Part shown: positions 10,866 through 19,660 of the stretch, piece by piece
Layout of the letters: every line of letters begins with the position of its first letter
Position numbering within the stretch: position 1 is the first letter of the stretch
DNA from: an uncultured cyanobacterium
GTDB lineage: Bacteria > Cyanobacteriota > Cyanobacteriia > Cyanobacteriales > Nostocaceae
Direction of reading: 5' to 3'
Assembly (NCBI GenBank): GCA_903848645.1
Contig: CAINGU010000082.1
Location: 186,001 to 250,000, forward strand
Length of the DNA: 64,000 nucleotides
Notes under the pieces: model-generated
The model's input: the letters and a program-made list of their open reading frames with translations, nothing else
What the model was told of the DNA's origin: nothing
Database searches by the model: none
Translations under genes and position numbers: made by a program

Positions 10866-11375
10866 ATGTCCACTATTACCAAACCTAATTCTACGGAAGT
10901 GAATACATCGAGTGAGGATAATCTCAACACACAAACAATTAAAACTACCTTTACTATTGAGGAAATTCAGGAACTATTACCCCATCGTTATCCATTTTCA
11001 CTGGTAGATCGGATTATTGACTATGTACCTGGAAAAAAAGCCGTAGGCATTAAAAATGTTACCTTTAATGAACCCCAATTTCAAGGGCATTTTCCAGGGC
11101 GATCGCTGATGCCTGGTGTGCTAATTATTGAAGCTATGGCACAAGTTGGGGGCATTGTCATGACTCAAATGCCCGATGCACAAGGAGGATTATTCGTATT
11201 TGCTGGGATTGATAAAGTCCGCTTTCGTCGTCAAGTTATACCCGGAGATCAACTGGTAATGACTGTGGAACTGTTGTGGGTAAAACAGCGTCGTTTCGGG
11301 AAAATGCAAGGAAGAGCAGAAGTTGACGGACAACTAGCCGCTGAAGGAGAACTAATGTTTTCTCTGATTAGTTAA
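10866..11375 (+). CDS. fabZ: 3-hydroxyacyl-ACP dehydratase FabZ
   Basis: Dehydrates 3-hydroxyacyl-ACP in fatty acid elongation. 169 aa, hot-dog fold. The catalytic His is in [14 protein letters not shown] and the Glu in [26 protein letters not shown] is the family signature. The first roughly 25 residues are a Ser/Thr/Asn-rich extension not needed for the fold. The location between lpxC and lpxA fits competition for the same hydroxyacyl-ACP pool. Confidence 0.96.
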   Translation: MSTITKPNSTEVNTSSEDNLNTQTIKTTFTIEEIQELLPHRYPFSLVDRIIDYVPGKKAVGIKNVTFNEPQFQGHFPGRSLMPGVLIIEAMAQVGGIVMTQMPDAQGGLFVFAGIDKVRFRRQVIPGDQLVMTVELLWVKQRRFGKMQGRAEVDGQLAAEGELMFSLIS

Positions 11376-11494
11376 AAGTCATTATAGCAAGAAACCAGAT
11401 TCTGAATTTTCGCCCTCACACATAACTTACTTTGCCCGACACATTTCTTAACTGAAATATTAAATACACAGCACTTAGTTTTGGAGATTCACCT

Positions 11495-12310
11495 TTGAAA
11501 ACACTTATTCATCCAACTGCTGTCATCCATGTCAACGCGGAACTCCATCCAACAGTGCAAGTCGGCGCTTATGCTGTGATTGGAGCGAATGTCAGAGTTG
11601 GCGCAGACACTGTGATTGGCGCTCACGTCGTCCTAGAGGGACCTTGTGAGATTGGCACAGGAAATCAGATTTTTCCCGGTGCAGCTATCGGTATGCAGCC
11701 CCAGGATCTCAAATATGTGGGAGAACCAACTTGGGTAAAAATTGGTAACAATAATTCCATTCGTGAATATGTGACGATTAACCGCGCTACTGGCAGAGGT
11801 GAAGCGACAGTTATCGGTAATGGCAATTTATTAATGGCTTATGTTCATGTAGGTCATAACTGCGTGATTGGAGATTCCGTCATTATTGCTAACTCTGTAG
11901 CCTTAGCGGGTCATGTACATATTGAATCACGGGCTAGACTCAGCGGAGTTTTAGGCGTGCATCAATTTGTTCACATTGGTGGAATGTCAATGGTGGGCGG
12001 GATGACACGCATTGATAGAGATGTACCTCCTTATATGTTGGTAGAAGGAAATCCGGCCAAAGTTCGATCACTCAATTTGGTAGGATTAAAACGTTCGGGA
12101 ATGCCTCCGAGTGATTTGCAATTAATTAAAAAAGCTTTCCGTCTTCTCTACCGTTCTGATTTCCTATTTAAAGATGCTTTACAGGAGTTAGAAAATTTAG
12201 GTGATACAGAAGAATTAAAACATCTTCGCCGTTTCTTGCTACTTTCTAAAATGCCAGGAAGACGGGGTTTAATTCCCGGAAAAGGCAAAAAATCCGTCAG
12301 TGATGAATAA
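11495..12310 (+). CDS. lpxA: UDP-N-acetylglucosamine acyltransferase LpxA
   Basis: Adds 3-hydroxyacyl from ACP to UDP-GlcNAc, the first reaction of lipid A synthesis. 271 aa left-handed beta-helix with hexapeptide repeats (HPTVQVGAYAVIGANVRVG). The catalytic His is in AYVHVGHNCVIGD, and the C-terminal helical domain follows GNPAKVRSLN. The start is TTG (11495), preceded by GGAG at about 8 bases; the next in-frame ATGs are far inside the helix, so TTG is needed to keep the first repeats. Confidence 0.95.
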   Translation: MKTLIHPTAVIHVNAELHPTVQVGAYAVIGANVRVGADTVIGAHVVLEGPCEIGTGNQIFPGAAIGMQPQDLKYVGEPTWVKIGNNNSIREYVTINRATGRGEATVIGNGNLLMAYVHVGHNCVIGDSVIIANSVALAGHVHIESRARLSGVLGVHQFVHIGGMSMVGGMTRIDRDVPPYMLVEGNPAKVRSLNLVGLKRSGMPPSDLQLIKKAFRLLYRSDFLFKDALQELENLGDTEELKHLRRFLLLSKMPGRRGLIPGKGKKSVSDE

Positions 12311-12327
12311 TGAATAGTGAATCAGAT

Positions 12328-12350
12328 GTAGGGACGGGGTTTCCTCGTCC
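12328..12350. repeat. GTAGGG palindrome, diverged copy
   Basis: GTAGGGACGGGGTTTCCTCG followed by TCC is a weaker member of the dispersed GTAGGG-plus-palindrome family. It is followed by GAAGACGCGAAGGACGCGAAG-like repeats and a GAA triplet run (about 12396-12440), leaving no room for a gene before lpxB. Confidence 0.6.
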
Positions 12351-12505
12351 TCAAAATTTACACTATTTTTGTTGGCAGAATATAGATTGAATGAACCACG
12401 AAGACGCGAAGGACGCGAAGGAAGAAGAAGAAGAAGAAAATAGGTAATCTTTAACTGGGAAGGGGGTGGGAAAGGAAGTAAAAATCTAAAATCTAAAATT
12501 TTAAA

Positions 12506-13660
12506 ATGCGGATATTTATTAGCACTGGTGAAGTTTCTGGCGATTTACAGGGTTCGCTATTAATTGCAGCACTTCAGAGTCAAGCTTTAACTGCGGGTTT
12601 GACATTAGAAATTATCGCCTTGGGTGGGGATAAAATGGCGCAAGCTGGGGCGAAAATTGTGGGGAATACCAGCAGTATTGGTTCTATGGGTTTGATTGAA
12701 TCTTTGCCCTATGTTATCCCTACTTTAAGAGTACAACGGCAAGCGATCGCCTATCTGAAAGAAAATCCCCCGGATTTAGTTGTGCTAATTGACTACATGG
12801 GTCCAAATTTGGGCATTGGTACATTCATGAGGGAAAACTTGCCAGATGTGCCTGTGGCTTATTATATCGCTCCCCAAGAGTGGGTATGGTCTATGAGTTT
12901 CCGAAATACTAATCGGATTGTTGGTTTTACAGATAAACTATTGGCAATTTTTCCACAAGAAGCCCGATATTATCAACAAAATGGGGCAAATGTCTGTTGG
13001 GTAGGACATCCTTTAATTGATAGAATGGCAAATGCACCAAATCGAGACACTGCGAGGGAGAAATTAGGAATTAAAGCCGAAGAAATCGCAATTGCACTTT
13101 TACCAGCTTCCCGTCATCAAGAATTAAAATATCTGTTACCAATTATTTTTCACGCTGCTCAAAATATCCAATCTAAGTTACCAAATGTACATTTTTGGAT
13201 TCCTCTATCTTTGGAAACATTTAGACAACCAATTACAACAGCAATTAAAGATTATGGGTTAAAAGCTACAGTAGTATCAGGACAACAACAGGATATTTTT
13301 GCAGCGGCTGATTTTGCAATTACTAAATCGGGAACTGTGAATTTAGAATTAGCATTATTAAATGTCCCCCAAGTTGTAGTTTATCGTCTTCATGCTATTA
13401 CTGCTTGGATTGCGCGTCATATTCTTAAAGGTTCAATTCCCTTTGCTTCTCCAGTAAATTTAGTTGTTATGGCGGAAATTGTTCCAGAATTCTTACAGGA
13501 ACAAGCTACAGCTGAGAACATTACCCAAGCAGCAATGGAATTACTCACTAATTCTCAACATAGACAACAAACTTTGCTAAATTATCAAGAAATGCGCCAT
13601 TGTTTGGGAGAATTGGGAGTATGCGATCGCGCTGCTAAGGAAATTTTAGCAATGCGATAA
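12506..13660 (+). CDS. lpxB: Lipid-A-disaccharide synthase LpxB
   Basis: GT19 glycosyltransferase joining UDP-diacylglucosamine and lipid X. 384 aa. Motifs seen: RIFISTGEVSGDLQGS at the N-terminus, IDYMGPNLGIG, YIAPQEWVWS, WVGHPLIDRM, LLPASRHQELKYLLP, and AITKSGTVNLELAL. An AAAATCT heptamer tract precedes the ATG. It is the last gene of the lipid A block and converges with asnS 18 bases further on. Confidence 0.95.
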   Translation: MRIFISTGEVSGDLQGSLLIAALQSQALTAGLTLEIIALGGDKMAQAGAKIVGNTSSIGSMGLIESLPYVIPTLRVQRQAIAYLKENPPDLVVLIDYMGPNLGIGTFMRENLPDVPVAYYIAPQEWVWSMSFRNTNRIVGFTDKLLAIFPQEARYYQQNGANVCWVGHPLIDRMANAPNRDTAREKLGIKAEEIAIALLPASRHQELKYLLPIIFHAAQNIQSKLPNVHFWIPLSLETFRQPITTAIKDYGLKATVVSGQQQDIFAAADFAITKSGTVNLELALLNVPQVVVYRLHAITAWIARHILKGSIPFASPVNLVVMAEIVPEFLQEQATAENITQAAMELLTNSQHRQQTLLNYQEMRHCLGELGVCDRAAKEILAMR

Positions 13661-13678
13661 AAACATCCTCTCAAGTCA

Positions 13679-15070
13679 TTAAAAATCCGCGCTTTGTGGT
13701 GTACGTGGGAACGGAATTACATCCCGAATATTTCCCATACCCGTCATAAATTGCACTAATCTTTCAAACCCCAAACCAAAACCAGCATGGGGAACAGTAC
13801 CATAACGACGCAAATCTAAATACCACCACAAATCGTCCGGGTTCATACCTTGTGCTAAAACCCGTTTTTCTAAAACATCTAACCGTTCTTCCCGTTGTGA
13901 ACCACCAATAATTTCTCCTATTTTTGGTGCGAGAATATCCATTGCGCGGACGGTTTTTTCATCATCACTCAACCGCATATAAAAGGCTTTGATTTGTGCG
14001 GGATAATCTGTGACAATCACGGGCTTTTTAAACAGTTGTTCGGCTAAATAGCGTTCATGTTCTGATTGTAAATCTGCACCCCAACTCACAGGATAATCAA
14101 ACTTAACATCAGCTTTTTCTAAAAGTTTGACTGCTTCGGTATAAGTCAATCTTGCAAATTGATTGTTAATAATATTATTTGCAGTTTCTAAAACAGTATT
14201 ATCAATGCGTTCATTGAAAAATTCCATGTCTTCGGGACAGGTTTCCATCACATATTTAAATATGTATTTGAGAAACTCCTCAGCCAAATCCATATCACCT
14301 TCTAAATCACAAAAAGCCATTTCTGGTTCAACCATCCAAAATTCGGCTAAGTGACGCGAAGTATTAGAATTTTCAGCCCGGAATGTGGGACCAAAGGTGT
14401 AGACATTAGTAAAAGCCATAGCCATAATTTCGGCTTCTAACTGTCCACTGACTGTTAAATATGCAGGTTTACTAAAGAAGTCTTGGCTATAATCAATTTC
14501 TTGATTTTCAGTTCTGGGAACATTCTTTAAATTGAAATTGGTAACACTAAATAATTCTCCAGCCCCTTCACAATCACTAGCGGTAATAATGGGAGTATGT
14601 ACCCATAAAAAGCCCCGCTGTTGAAAAAATTGGTGAATAGCAGTCGCGCAAGCATTTCTCACCCGAAATACTGCACCAAAGGAGTTAGTTCTAGGACGCA
14701 AATGGGCTATGGTTCGGAGAAACTCAAAGGAATGACGTTTCTTTTGCAGAGGATAGATATCAGGATCAGCGTCTCCGTATACTTTTACAGTATCTGCTTT
14801 TAATTCTATTCTTTGTCCTTTACCTTGGGAAGCTACTAGGACTCCTGATACTTCTACAGAACCACCTGTATTGATTTGTTTTAATATTCCTTGATAGTCT
14901 GGTAAATCTTGATTAATAACAATTTGCAAATTACCTAAAGATGAACCATCATTAACTTCCAGAAACGCAAATCCTTTTAATTCGCGTTTTGTTCTTACCC
15001 AACCTTGGACTACCAAAGTTTCTTCGGGTTTACCACTTCTTAATATTTCCGCAATCCGAGGATTTAGCAT
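13679..15070 (-). CDS. asnS: Asparaginyl-tRNA synthetase
   Basis: Charges tRNA-Asn with asparagine. 463 aa class IIb synthetase. An OB-fold anticodon-binding domain ([20 protein letters not shown], residues 21-40) precedes the class II core with [20 protein letters not shown] (motif 1), [21 protein letters not shown] (motif 2), and [21 protein letters not shown] (motif 3). The PQSADF tail is usual for AsnRS. Its 3' end faces lpxB. Confidence 0.97.
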   Translation of the reverse strand: MLNPRIAEILRSGKPEETLVVQGWVRTKRELKGFAFLEVNDGSSLGNLQIVINQDLPDYQGILKQINTGGSVEVSGVLVASQGKGQRIELKADTVKVYGDADPDIYPLQKKRHSFEFLRTIAHLRPRTNSFGAVFRVRNACATAIHQFFQQRGFLWVHTPIITASDCEGAGELFSVTNFNLKNVPRTENQEIDYSQDFFSKPAYLTVSGQLEAEIMAMAFTNVYTFGPTFRAENSNTSRHLAEFWMVEPEMAFCDLEGDMDLAEEFLKYIFKYVMETCPEDMEFFNERIDNTVLETANNIINNQFARLTYTEAVKLLEKADVKFDYPVSWGADLQSEHERYLAEQLFKKPVIVTDYPAQIKAFYMRLSDDEKTVRAMDILAPKIGEIIGGSQREERLDVLEKRVLAQGMNPDDLWWYLDLRRYGTVPHAGFGLGFERLVQFMTGMGNIRDVIPFPRTPQSADF

Positions 15071-15217
15071 TTTCTACAAGTTCATTTTTAAATTATATTA
15101 ATACTGATTCTAGCAAATAAGAAACTCAAGATTGGAGGAACTGAATCATAAAATTTCCGATTTGATATCATTTGACTTGATTTTAAGACAATCCAAAATC
15201 TAAAATCCAAAATTTCA

Positions 15218-15562
15218 TTACCCAACCCAGGATTTTAATAACCAACCGATAATAACGCCTAAACCACCAAACCGGACAGCTTGCCAAAAAGGTCTTTTCA
15301 GGCTACTCCAAGAAAACAACTGGCTTTCTAAGTTGATTTCTAAGGTTTCTAACTGTTTTTGCAGGCGGCTTAATTCGTTCTTAATTTCTGGAGTCTGCTT
15401 TCTATTTTGCTTTAAATTCTTTAATTCCTGTTGCCATTGTGCCTTTTGTTGTTGATCATTTTGCACTTGGGTATATCTATCTTTCAAGAATCGGAGAGAA
15501 ATTTCTACTTCCTCTAATTCCTGTGCAAAATCTGGTTGGGGATTTTCTTCTAAATTACTCAT
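15218..15562 (-). CDS. Small coiled-coil protein with C-terminal membrane anchor
   Basis: 114 aa, not a family I can name. Residues about 15-80 are a charged, Gln/Leu-rich coiled coil (LKDRYTQVQNDQQQKAQW, LSRLQKQLETLEINLE). The C-terminus is one hydrophobic helix (AVRFGGLGVIIGWLLKSWVG), so it is probably a tail-anchored membrane protein facing the cytoplasm. It diverges from the next gene with 66 bases between the starts. Confidence 0.65.
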   Translation of the reverse strand: MSNLEENPQPDFAQELEEVEISLRFLKDRYTQVQNDQQQKAQWQQELKNLKQNRKQTPEIKNELSRLQKQLETLEINLESQLFSWSSLKRPFWQAVRFGGLGVIIGWLLKSWVG

Positions 15563-15628
15563 TCGTGATTAGTCATTGGCTATGATGATTAAATCATAAC
15601 TTTTACTCTTAACTCGGTACTTAGTCTT

Positions 15629-15907
15629 ATGTTGCAAACTAGCCAACTAAATGAAATTAGCACTCTAGAACTAGCACAAGCCCTTATGGAAAGGTTAAGT
15701 ATCTCTCCTGATGATTGGCATCGTCTCAAGTCTAACCGCAATTCCCGCGCTAGTGAACAAGCAGCAGCCGCAATGGTATTTTTGGTCAAAAATGAACCCC
15801 AAGAAGCACAGGCAAGGCTAGAACAGGCTGTAGGCTGGCTAGATAAGTCAATTTCTGCCCCTCCCTGTCCCACTCACGGACACAAGCGCGAGGAAATTAA
15901 GGAATAG
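15629..15907 (+). CDS. Small conserved cyanobacterial protein of unknown function
   Basis: 92 aa, predicted all-helical and soluble. It contains STLELAQALMERLSISPDDW and SEQAAAAMVFLVKNEPQEAQ, then a Pro/Cys/His tail (ISAPPCPTHGHKREE). It resembles short conserved proteins found only in cyanobacteria (DUF6439-like); no role is known. A frame on the opposite strand (15589-15873) is its shadow. Confidence 0.65.
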   Translation: MLQTSQLNEISTLELAQALMERLSISPDDWHRLKSNRNSRASEQAAAAMVFLVKNEPQEAQARLEQAVGWLDKSISAPPCPTHGHKREEIKE

Positions 15908-15987
15908 GGAAAAGGAATTTTCTCCTAATTATTTTCTTTATCTTCTTCTCTGTCACCTGTCCCCGTGGCGTAGCAACTGTCACCTTC

Positions 15988-16437
15988 TTACCTTCGCAAA
16001 GATAATAAACGACGGCTTTCTAATTGCTTACAAAGCGTGAGTTCTGTACCTTTGCGATTCCATTTTACTTGATCAAAAATCTGATGCAGTAAGGACATAC
16101 CCCGTCCACTTTCCGCTTCATCTGGTGGTAAATAGTCATCGGAATCACTATCACCTTCGAGGGAGGGAGTGAAGCCGCTACCCTGATCTGAGATAATCCA
16201 CCAATACTGATTATCTATCAATGAGAACCGAACTACGACGAATTTGCCGGGATCAAGATTATTCCCATGTTTAGCGGCATTTACTAGGGCTTCTTGGAGT
16301 CCTAGTCGCAGTTCTGATTGTAATTTTGCCGGAATATCAGTCAAGAGTAAATCTAGGATTGGACAAAGATAAAGGGTGGAGGCAAAACTAATTGTCCCCC
16401 AATAACGCCCAACTGGACGAAGAGAAATGGTAATCAC
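15988..16437 (-). CDS. RsbW-type anti-sigma regulatory factor (HATPase_c Ser kinase)
   Basis: 149-aa stand-alone GHKL ATPase of the RsbW/SpoIIAB type, which in partner-switching systems phosphorylates anti-sigma-factor antagonists or binds a sigma factor. Visible boxes: N box LQEALVNAAKHGNNLDPGK, G1 box ISDQGSGFTP, G2 box SGRGMSLLHQIFDQVKW. There is no sensor domain, no membrane segment, and no antagonist or PP2C gene beside it, so the partners must be elsewhere. Confidence 0.85.
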   Translation of the reverse strand: MITISLRPVGRYWGTISFASTLYLCPILDLLLTDIPAKLQSELRLGLQEALVNAAKHGNNLDPGKFVVVRFSLIDNQYWWIISDQGSGFTPSLEGDSDSDDYLPPDEAESGRGMSLLHQIFDQVKWNRKGTELTLCKQLESRRLLSLRR

Positions 16438-16851
16438 AAGAGAAACCCCGTAGCTTTATATTTAGCTAGACATCAGTTTGCTTTTTTGGGCATTCTGATC
16501 AAAATTAGGTAGTCATGCTGCCTTCAAACTTCCGTCTGTAAAACTAAATTTATAAAAATGCTAGGACATAGACACTTAGCAGGAAAATTCATGATTGCTT
16601 ATTTACAATTTGCTAAAGTTAATGTGTTCATTTAGCAGATGAGTAAAAACTGCTATGTTTGAACAGGAGGAGAAAGATATTCTCGTTAACTGCTCATTTT
16701 GTAATTAACACAATTTTATTCACCTTTCTTAAGAGTCTATGCAGCTTCGATTTCTTTAAAACAAAATGAGTTTCTATTTTTATGTAATTCCATTCTAGCA
16801 TTATGAGTATCCACTAGACTACAAATTTCTGATTTTTATTTTTGGGAATAA
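16438..16851. other. Intergenic region, no gene seen
   Basis: 414 AT-rich bases between the anti-sigma gene start and the rlmD stop. Only trivial ORFs (a 17-aa frame behind AGGAGG near 16665) are present. I see no RNA gene or strong terminator. Confidence 0.55.
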
Positions 16852-18234
16852 TTAACTATTCTTATCATTGTCCGATAGCACCAGAAAAGCGGCTGCTTCT
16901 ACATGAGCAGTTTGCGGAAAAAAGTCCGCAGGTTGCACCTTTGTGAGTTTATATAGCCCATCTTCACAAAGTAATTTTAGGTCACGGGCAAGAGTAGCTA
17001 CTTTACAACTGACGTAAACAATTCGAGATGGTTTCAGGTTTCTTAATGTTTTGATAACGTTAGCTTCACATCCTTTGCGGGGCGGATCAAGTAAGACTAC
17101 ATCTGGTATAATTTCTAAATTCTGGAGAATTTTTTCCACTGCACCGACAAGGAAAGTCACATTATTAATTTCGTTTTCTTGGGCATTGACAATTGCTTGT
17201 TCTACTGCTGTTGATTGCAATTCCAACCCGGTGACGTGCTTTGCTTTTTTAGCTAGGGGCAAAGTTAAAGTTCCTATACCACAATAGGCATCTACTAGGA
17301 CTTCATGACCTTGTAAATTCAGTTCTGACTGAATCACCTCTAAGAGTGCTTCGGCTGTTTCTGTGTACACTTGGAAGAAGGTATCTGGGCCGATTTGAAA
17401 ATCCAGTCCGGCGAATTTTTCTCGCAGGTAGGGAATTCCAGCTAGACAACGGGTTTCTGATCCGAATATAGCATTTGTGCGATCACTATTGCGGTTGAGT
17501 GAAACGCCTACCAATTGAGGATAACGCTGTAACCATTGCTGTGCTTGGGTTTCAACTCCTGGTAAATTCCAATCTTTGACGACCAAAGTTAGCAGCATTT
17601 CCCCTGTGCGGCGGCCAATGCGTAAACCCAAATGGCGAATTAAGCCTTTGTGTCGGGTTTCGTCATAAATTGGCCAATCCTGCTTCTGAATATCTAATTT
17701 GACTTCAGCTAATAAAGGATTTAACCGAGTATCTTGAACGGGGCATTGATTCAAGTTGATTAATTTATGACTACCTTTTTGATAATATCCAGCTTGGACA
17801 TGACCTGTAGCGGACATACCAATAGGATAAGTAACTTTGTTGCGATAACTAAAGGATGCAGCCGGTACTAAGACTGGATCTATCAGTGGATTCACAAAAC
17901 CGCCAATTCTTTCTAAAGCTTGGGTTACTTGATTTCGTTTGGCTATTAACTGGTAATCATATTTAATATGTTGCCATTGACAACCACCACATTTATCAGC
18001 GACAATACAACTTGGTCGCACCCGTTGAGGCGAGGCTTGCAGTAATTCCTGCACCTGTCCATGAGCATATTTTGGCTTAACATTGAATAATTTGACAAGT
18101 AAGCGATCTCCTGGTACGGTATCAGGAACAAAAACTACACGCTGCTCAAAGCGTCCCACACCATCACCAGTGTCGCTTAAATCAGTAATTTCCAGTTCGA
18201 TAATTTCATCTTGTCGCCACATTGTCTTAGTCAT
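16852..18234 (-). CDS. rlmD: 23S rRNA (uracil-C5)-methyltransferase, RlmD/RumA type
   Basis: SAM-dependent 5-methyluridine formation in 23S rRNA. 460 aa. It has an N-terminal TRAM domain (residues about 5-65), a 4Fe-4S cysteine cluster around CIVADKCGGCQWQHI, SAM-binding VDAYCGIGTLTLPLA, the DPPRKGCE motif, and a catalytic Cys in IVYVSCKVATLARDL. RlmD, RlmC and TrmA share this fold; the TRAM domain and Fe-S cluster point to RlmD or the related RlmCD. It diverges from apcD. Confidence 0.9.
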   Translation of the reverse strand: MTKTMWRQDEIIELEITDLSDTGDGVGRFEQRVVFVPDTVPGDRLLVKLFNVKPKYAHGQVQELLQASPQRVRPSCIVADKCGGCQWQHIKYDYQLIAKRNQVTQALERIGGFVNPLIDPVLVPAASFSYRNKVTYPIGMSATGHVQAGYYQKGSHKLINLNQCPVQDTRLNPLLAEVKLDIQKQDWPIYDETRHKGLIRHLGLRIGRRTGEMLLTLVVKDWNLPGVETQAQQWLQRYPQLVGVSLNRNSDRTNAIFGSETRCLAGIPYLREKFAGLDFQIGPDTFFQVYTETAEALLEVIQSELNLQGHEVLVDAYCGIGTLTLPLAKKAKHVTGLELQSTAVEQAIVNAQENEINNVTFLVGAVEKILQNLEIIPDVVLLDPPRKGCEANVIKTLRNLKPSRIVYVSCKVATLARDLKLLCEDGLYKLTKVQPADFFPQTAHVEAAAFLVLSDNDKNS

Positions 18235-18394
18235 TAGTCAGTTATAAGGGAATAGGGAACTTTTTCACAGGGAAGGGAGAGTTCCCAATGTAGAATTGTA
18301 AATTCATTTATCCCTATCTTCCCATACACTTCACTAATGTCCCTCTAAGTCGGTAAACTAGCAAATATAAATATTTCAGGTCATTTAGATAATC

Positions 18395-18880
18395 ATGACT
18401 GTAATTAGCCAAGTTATTCTCCAAGCTGACGACGAACTGCGTTACCCTAGCAGTGGCGAACTCAAAAGCATCAAAGAATTTTTGGAAACAGGTGTAAAGC
18501 GCACAAGAATCGCTGCTACCCTTTCAGAAAACGAGAAAAAGATCGTTCAAGAAGCTACCAAAAAACTTTGGCAAAAACGCCCTGACTTTATCTCCCCTGG
18601 TGGTAATGCTTACGGTGACAAACAGCGGGCTTTGTGTATTCGGGACTTTGGCTGGTATTTACGCCTAATTACCTACGGTGTACTTGCTGGTGACAAAGAA
18701 CCCATTGAAAAAATTGGTTTGGTTGGTGTGCGGGAAATGTACAACTCTCTAGGTGTTCCTGTTCCCGGAATGGTAGAAGCTATCACTTCTCTCAAACAAG
18801 CGGCTTTGGATTTATTGAATGCAGAAGACGCTGGGGAAACCGCACCTTACTTTGATTACATCATTCAAGCGATGTCTTAA
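18395..18880 (+). CDS. apcD: Allophycocyanin-B alpha chain ApcD
   Basis: Low-abundance core subunit of the phycobilisome, a terminal emitter that carries one phycocyanobilin and helps pass energy towards photosystem I. 161 aa, the normal length. The chromophore Cys lies in [20 protein letters not shown] (near residue 81). The start [19 protein letters not shown] and the end [12 protein letters not shown] separate it from ApcA. As usual it is away from the apcABC operon. A large stem-loop follows the stop. Confidence 0.95.
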   Translation: MTVISQVILQADDELRYPSSGELKSIKEFLETGVKRTRIAATLSENEKKIVQEATKKLWQKRPDFISPGGNAYGDKQRALCIRDFGWYLRLITYGVLAGDKEPIEKIGLVGVREMYNSLGVPVPGMVEAITSLKQAALDLLNAEDAGETAPYFDYIIQAMS

Positions 18881-18927
18881 TCAAACGCCTGTACTATAGC
18901 AAGGAACAGACTTAAAAGTCTTTACTT

Positions 18928-18984
18928 CCCCACAATTGGTAGTGGCTATGGCAATATTTGTCAGGTTATTAACCAGTTGTGGGG
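18928..18984 (+). terminator. Long stem-loop downstream of apcD
   Basis: CCCCACAATTGGT pairs with ACCAGTTGTGGGG (12 Watson-Crick pairs plus one U-G) around a 31-base loop, 48 bases after the apcD stop. It is followed by ATATTTT rather than a clean U-tract. Most likely a 3'-end structure that terminates or stabilises the apcD mRNA. Confidence 0.5.
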
Positions 18985-19152
18985 ATATTTTGATCTAAGT
19001 AATATAATGGGTAAGACTTTTCTTTAATTTTGAAGTGACGGAGTATTTTCCAGAAAAAGCCTGATTCAATCAGCTTTATCGCCTTGTTTCTGTCAGCATC
19101 ATAATTATAAATTAGTGTTATGATTGCCATAAGTCAGTAAGTCACTGACAAT

Positions 19153-19320
19153 AAAAAACCGACAAACTTGTGGTAAGCTGTCGGCAATTAGTGTGTTCCC
19201 TATTAATGACTCGGCTAGAGTTCAGTTGCTATTAATTATGCCAACATGGCGATTTCTATGGGAGGATCTAAATCATATATATATGTGATTTACGTCACTT
19301 TAGAAGAGCAACTGAACTCC
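19153..19320 (-). ncRNA. Candidate structured small RNA with its own terminator
   Basis: Read on the minus strand, a perfect 13-bp stem (GAGTTCAGTTGCT with AGCAACTGAACTC, ends 19218 and 19319) encloses an AATCA..TGATT hairpin and a short GCCA..TGGC hairpin. Between the hairpins is an unpaired UCCUCCC, complementary to Shine-Dalgarno sequences. About 35 bases further, CCGACA pairs with TGTCGG and is followed by UUUUUU (19153-19184), a typical intrinsic terminator with no protein gene to serve. A miniature transposable element with 13-bp terminal repeats is the main alternative. Confidence 0.3.
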
Positions 19321-19556
19321 ACGTTGGGTTTTTATTCAATAAAAATCACAATAGTGGGCATGAATTTTCTTAACTGCATGATATAAGCTGTTACACAACT
19401 AAATTTAATCATCATAATTTAGTTGAAGTTTGTAGTGGGACATCTTCCCCTCAAAAATCATATAAAGAGATCAAGGGGGTTGATATTTGCTTTTAAATTT
19501 GTTATCATAAATTTGATAAGGAAGAACTATCTCGCAGTAGATAATTTAACTACCAT

Positions 19557-19594
19557 AAAAAATACCCATCCAGTCATTGCCCTGGGTGGGTATT
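19557..19594 (-). terminator. Intrinsic terminator of dnaK
   Basis: On the minus strand AATACCCACCC pairs with GGATGGGTATT (one mismatch) and is followed by UUUU, about 65 bases after the dnaK stop. Confidence 0.65.
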
Positions 19595-19600
19595 AATCTT

Positions 19601-19623
19601 GTAGGGGCGGGGTTTCCCCGCCC
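19601..19623. repeat. GTAGGGGCGG palindrome
   Basis: GTAGGGGCGGGGTTTCCCCG followed by CCC is a member of the dispersed GTAGGG palindrome family. It sits between the dnaK stop and the dnaK terminator. Confidence 0.75.
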
Positions 19624-19660
19624 TTGATGGGGTTTCTCGTCCCTCGACGAGAATTTATTA

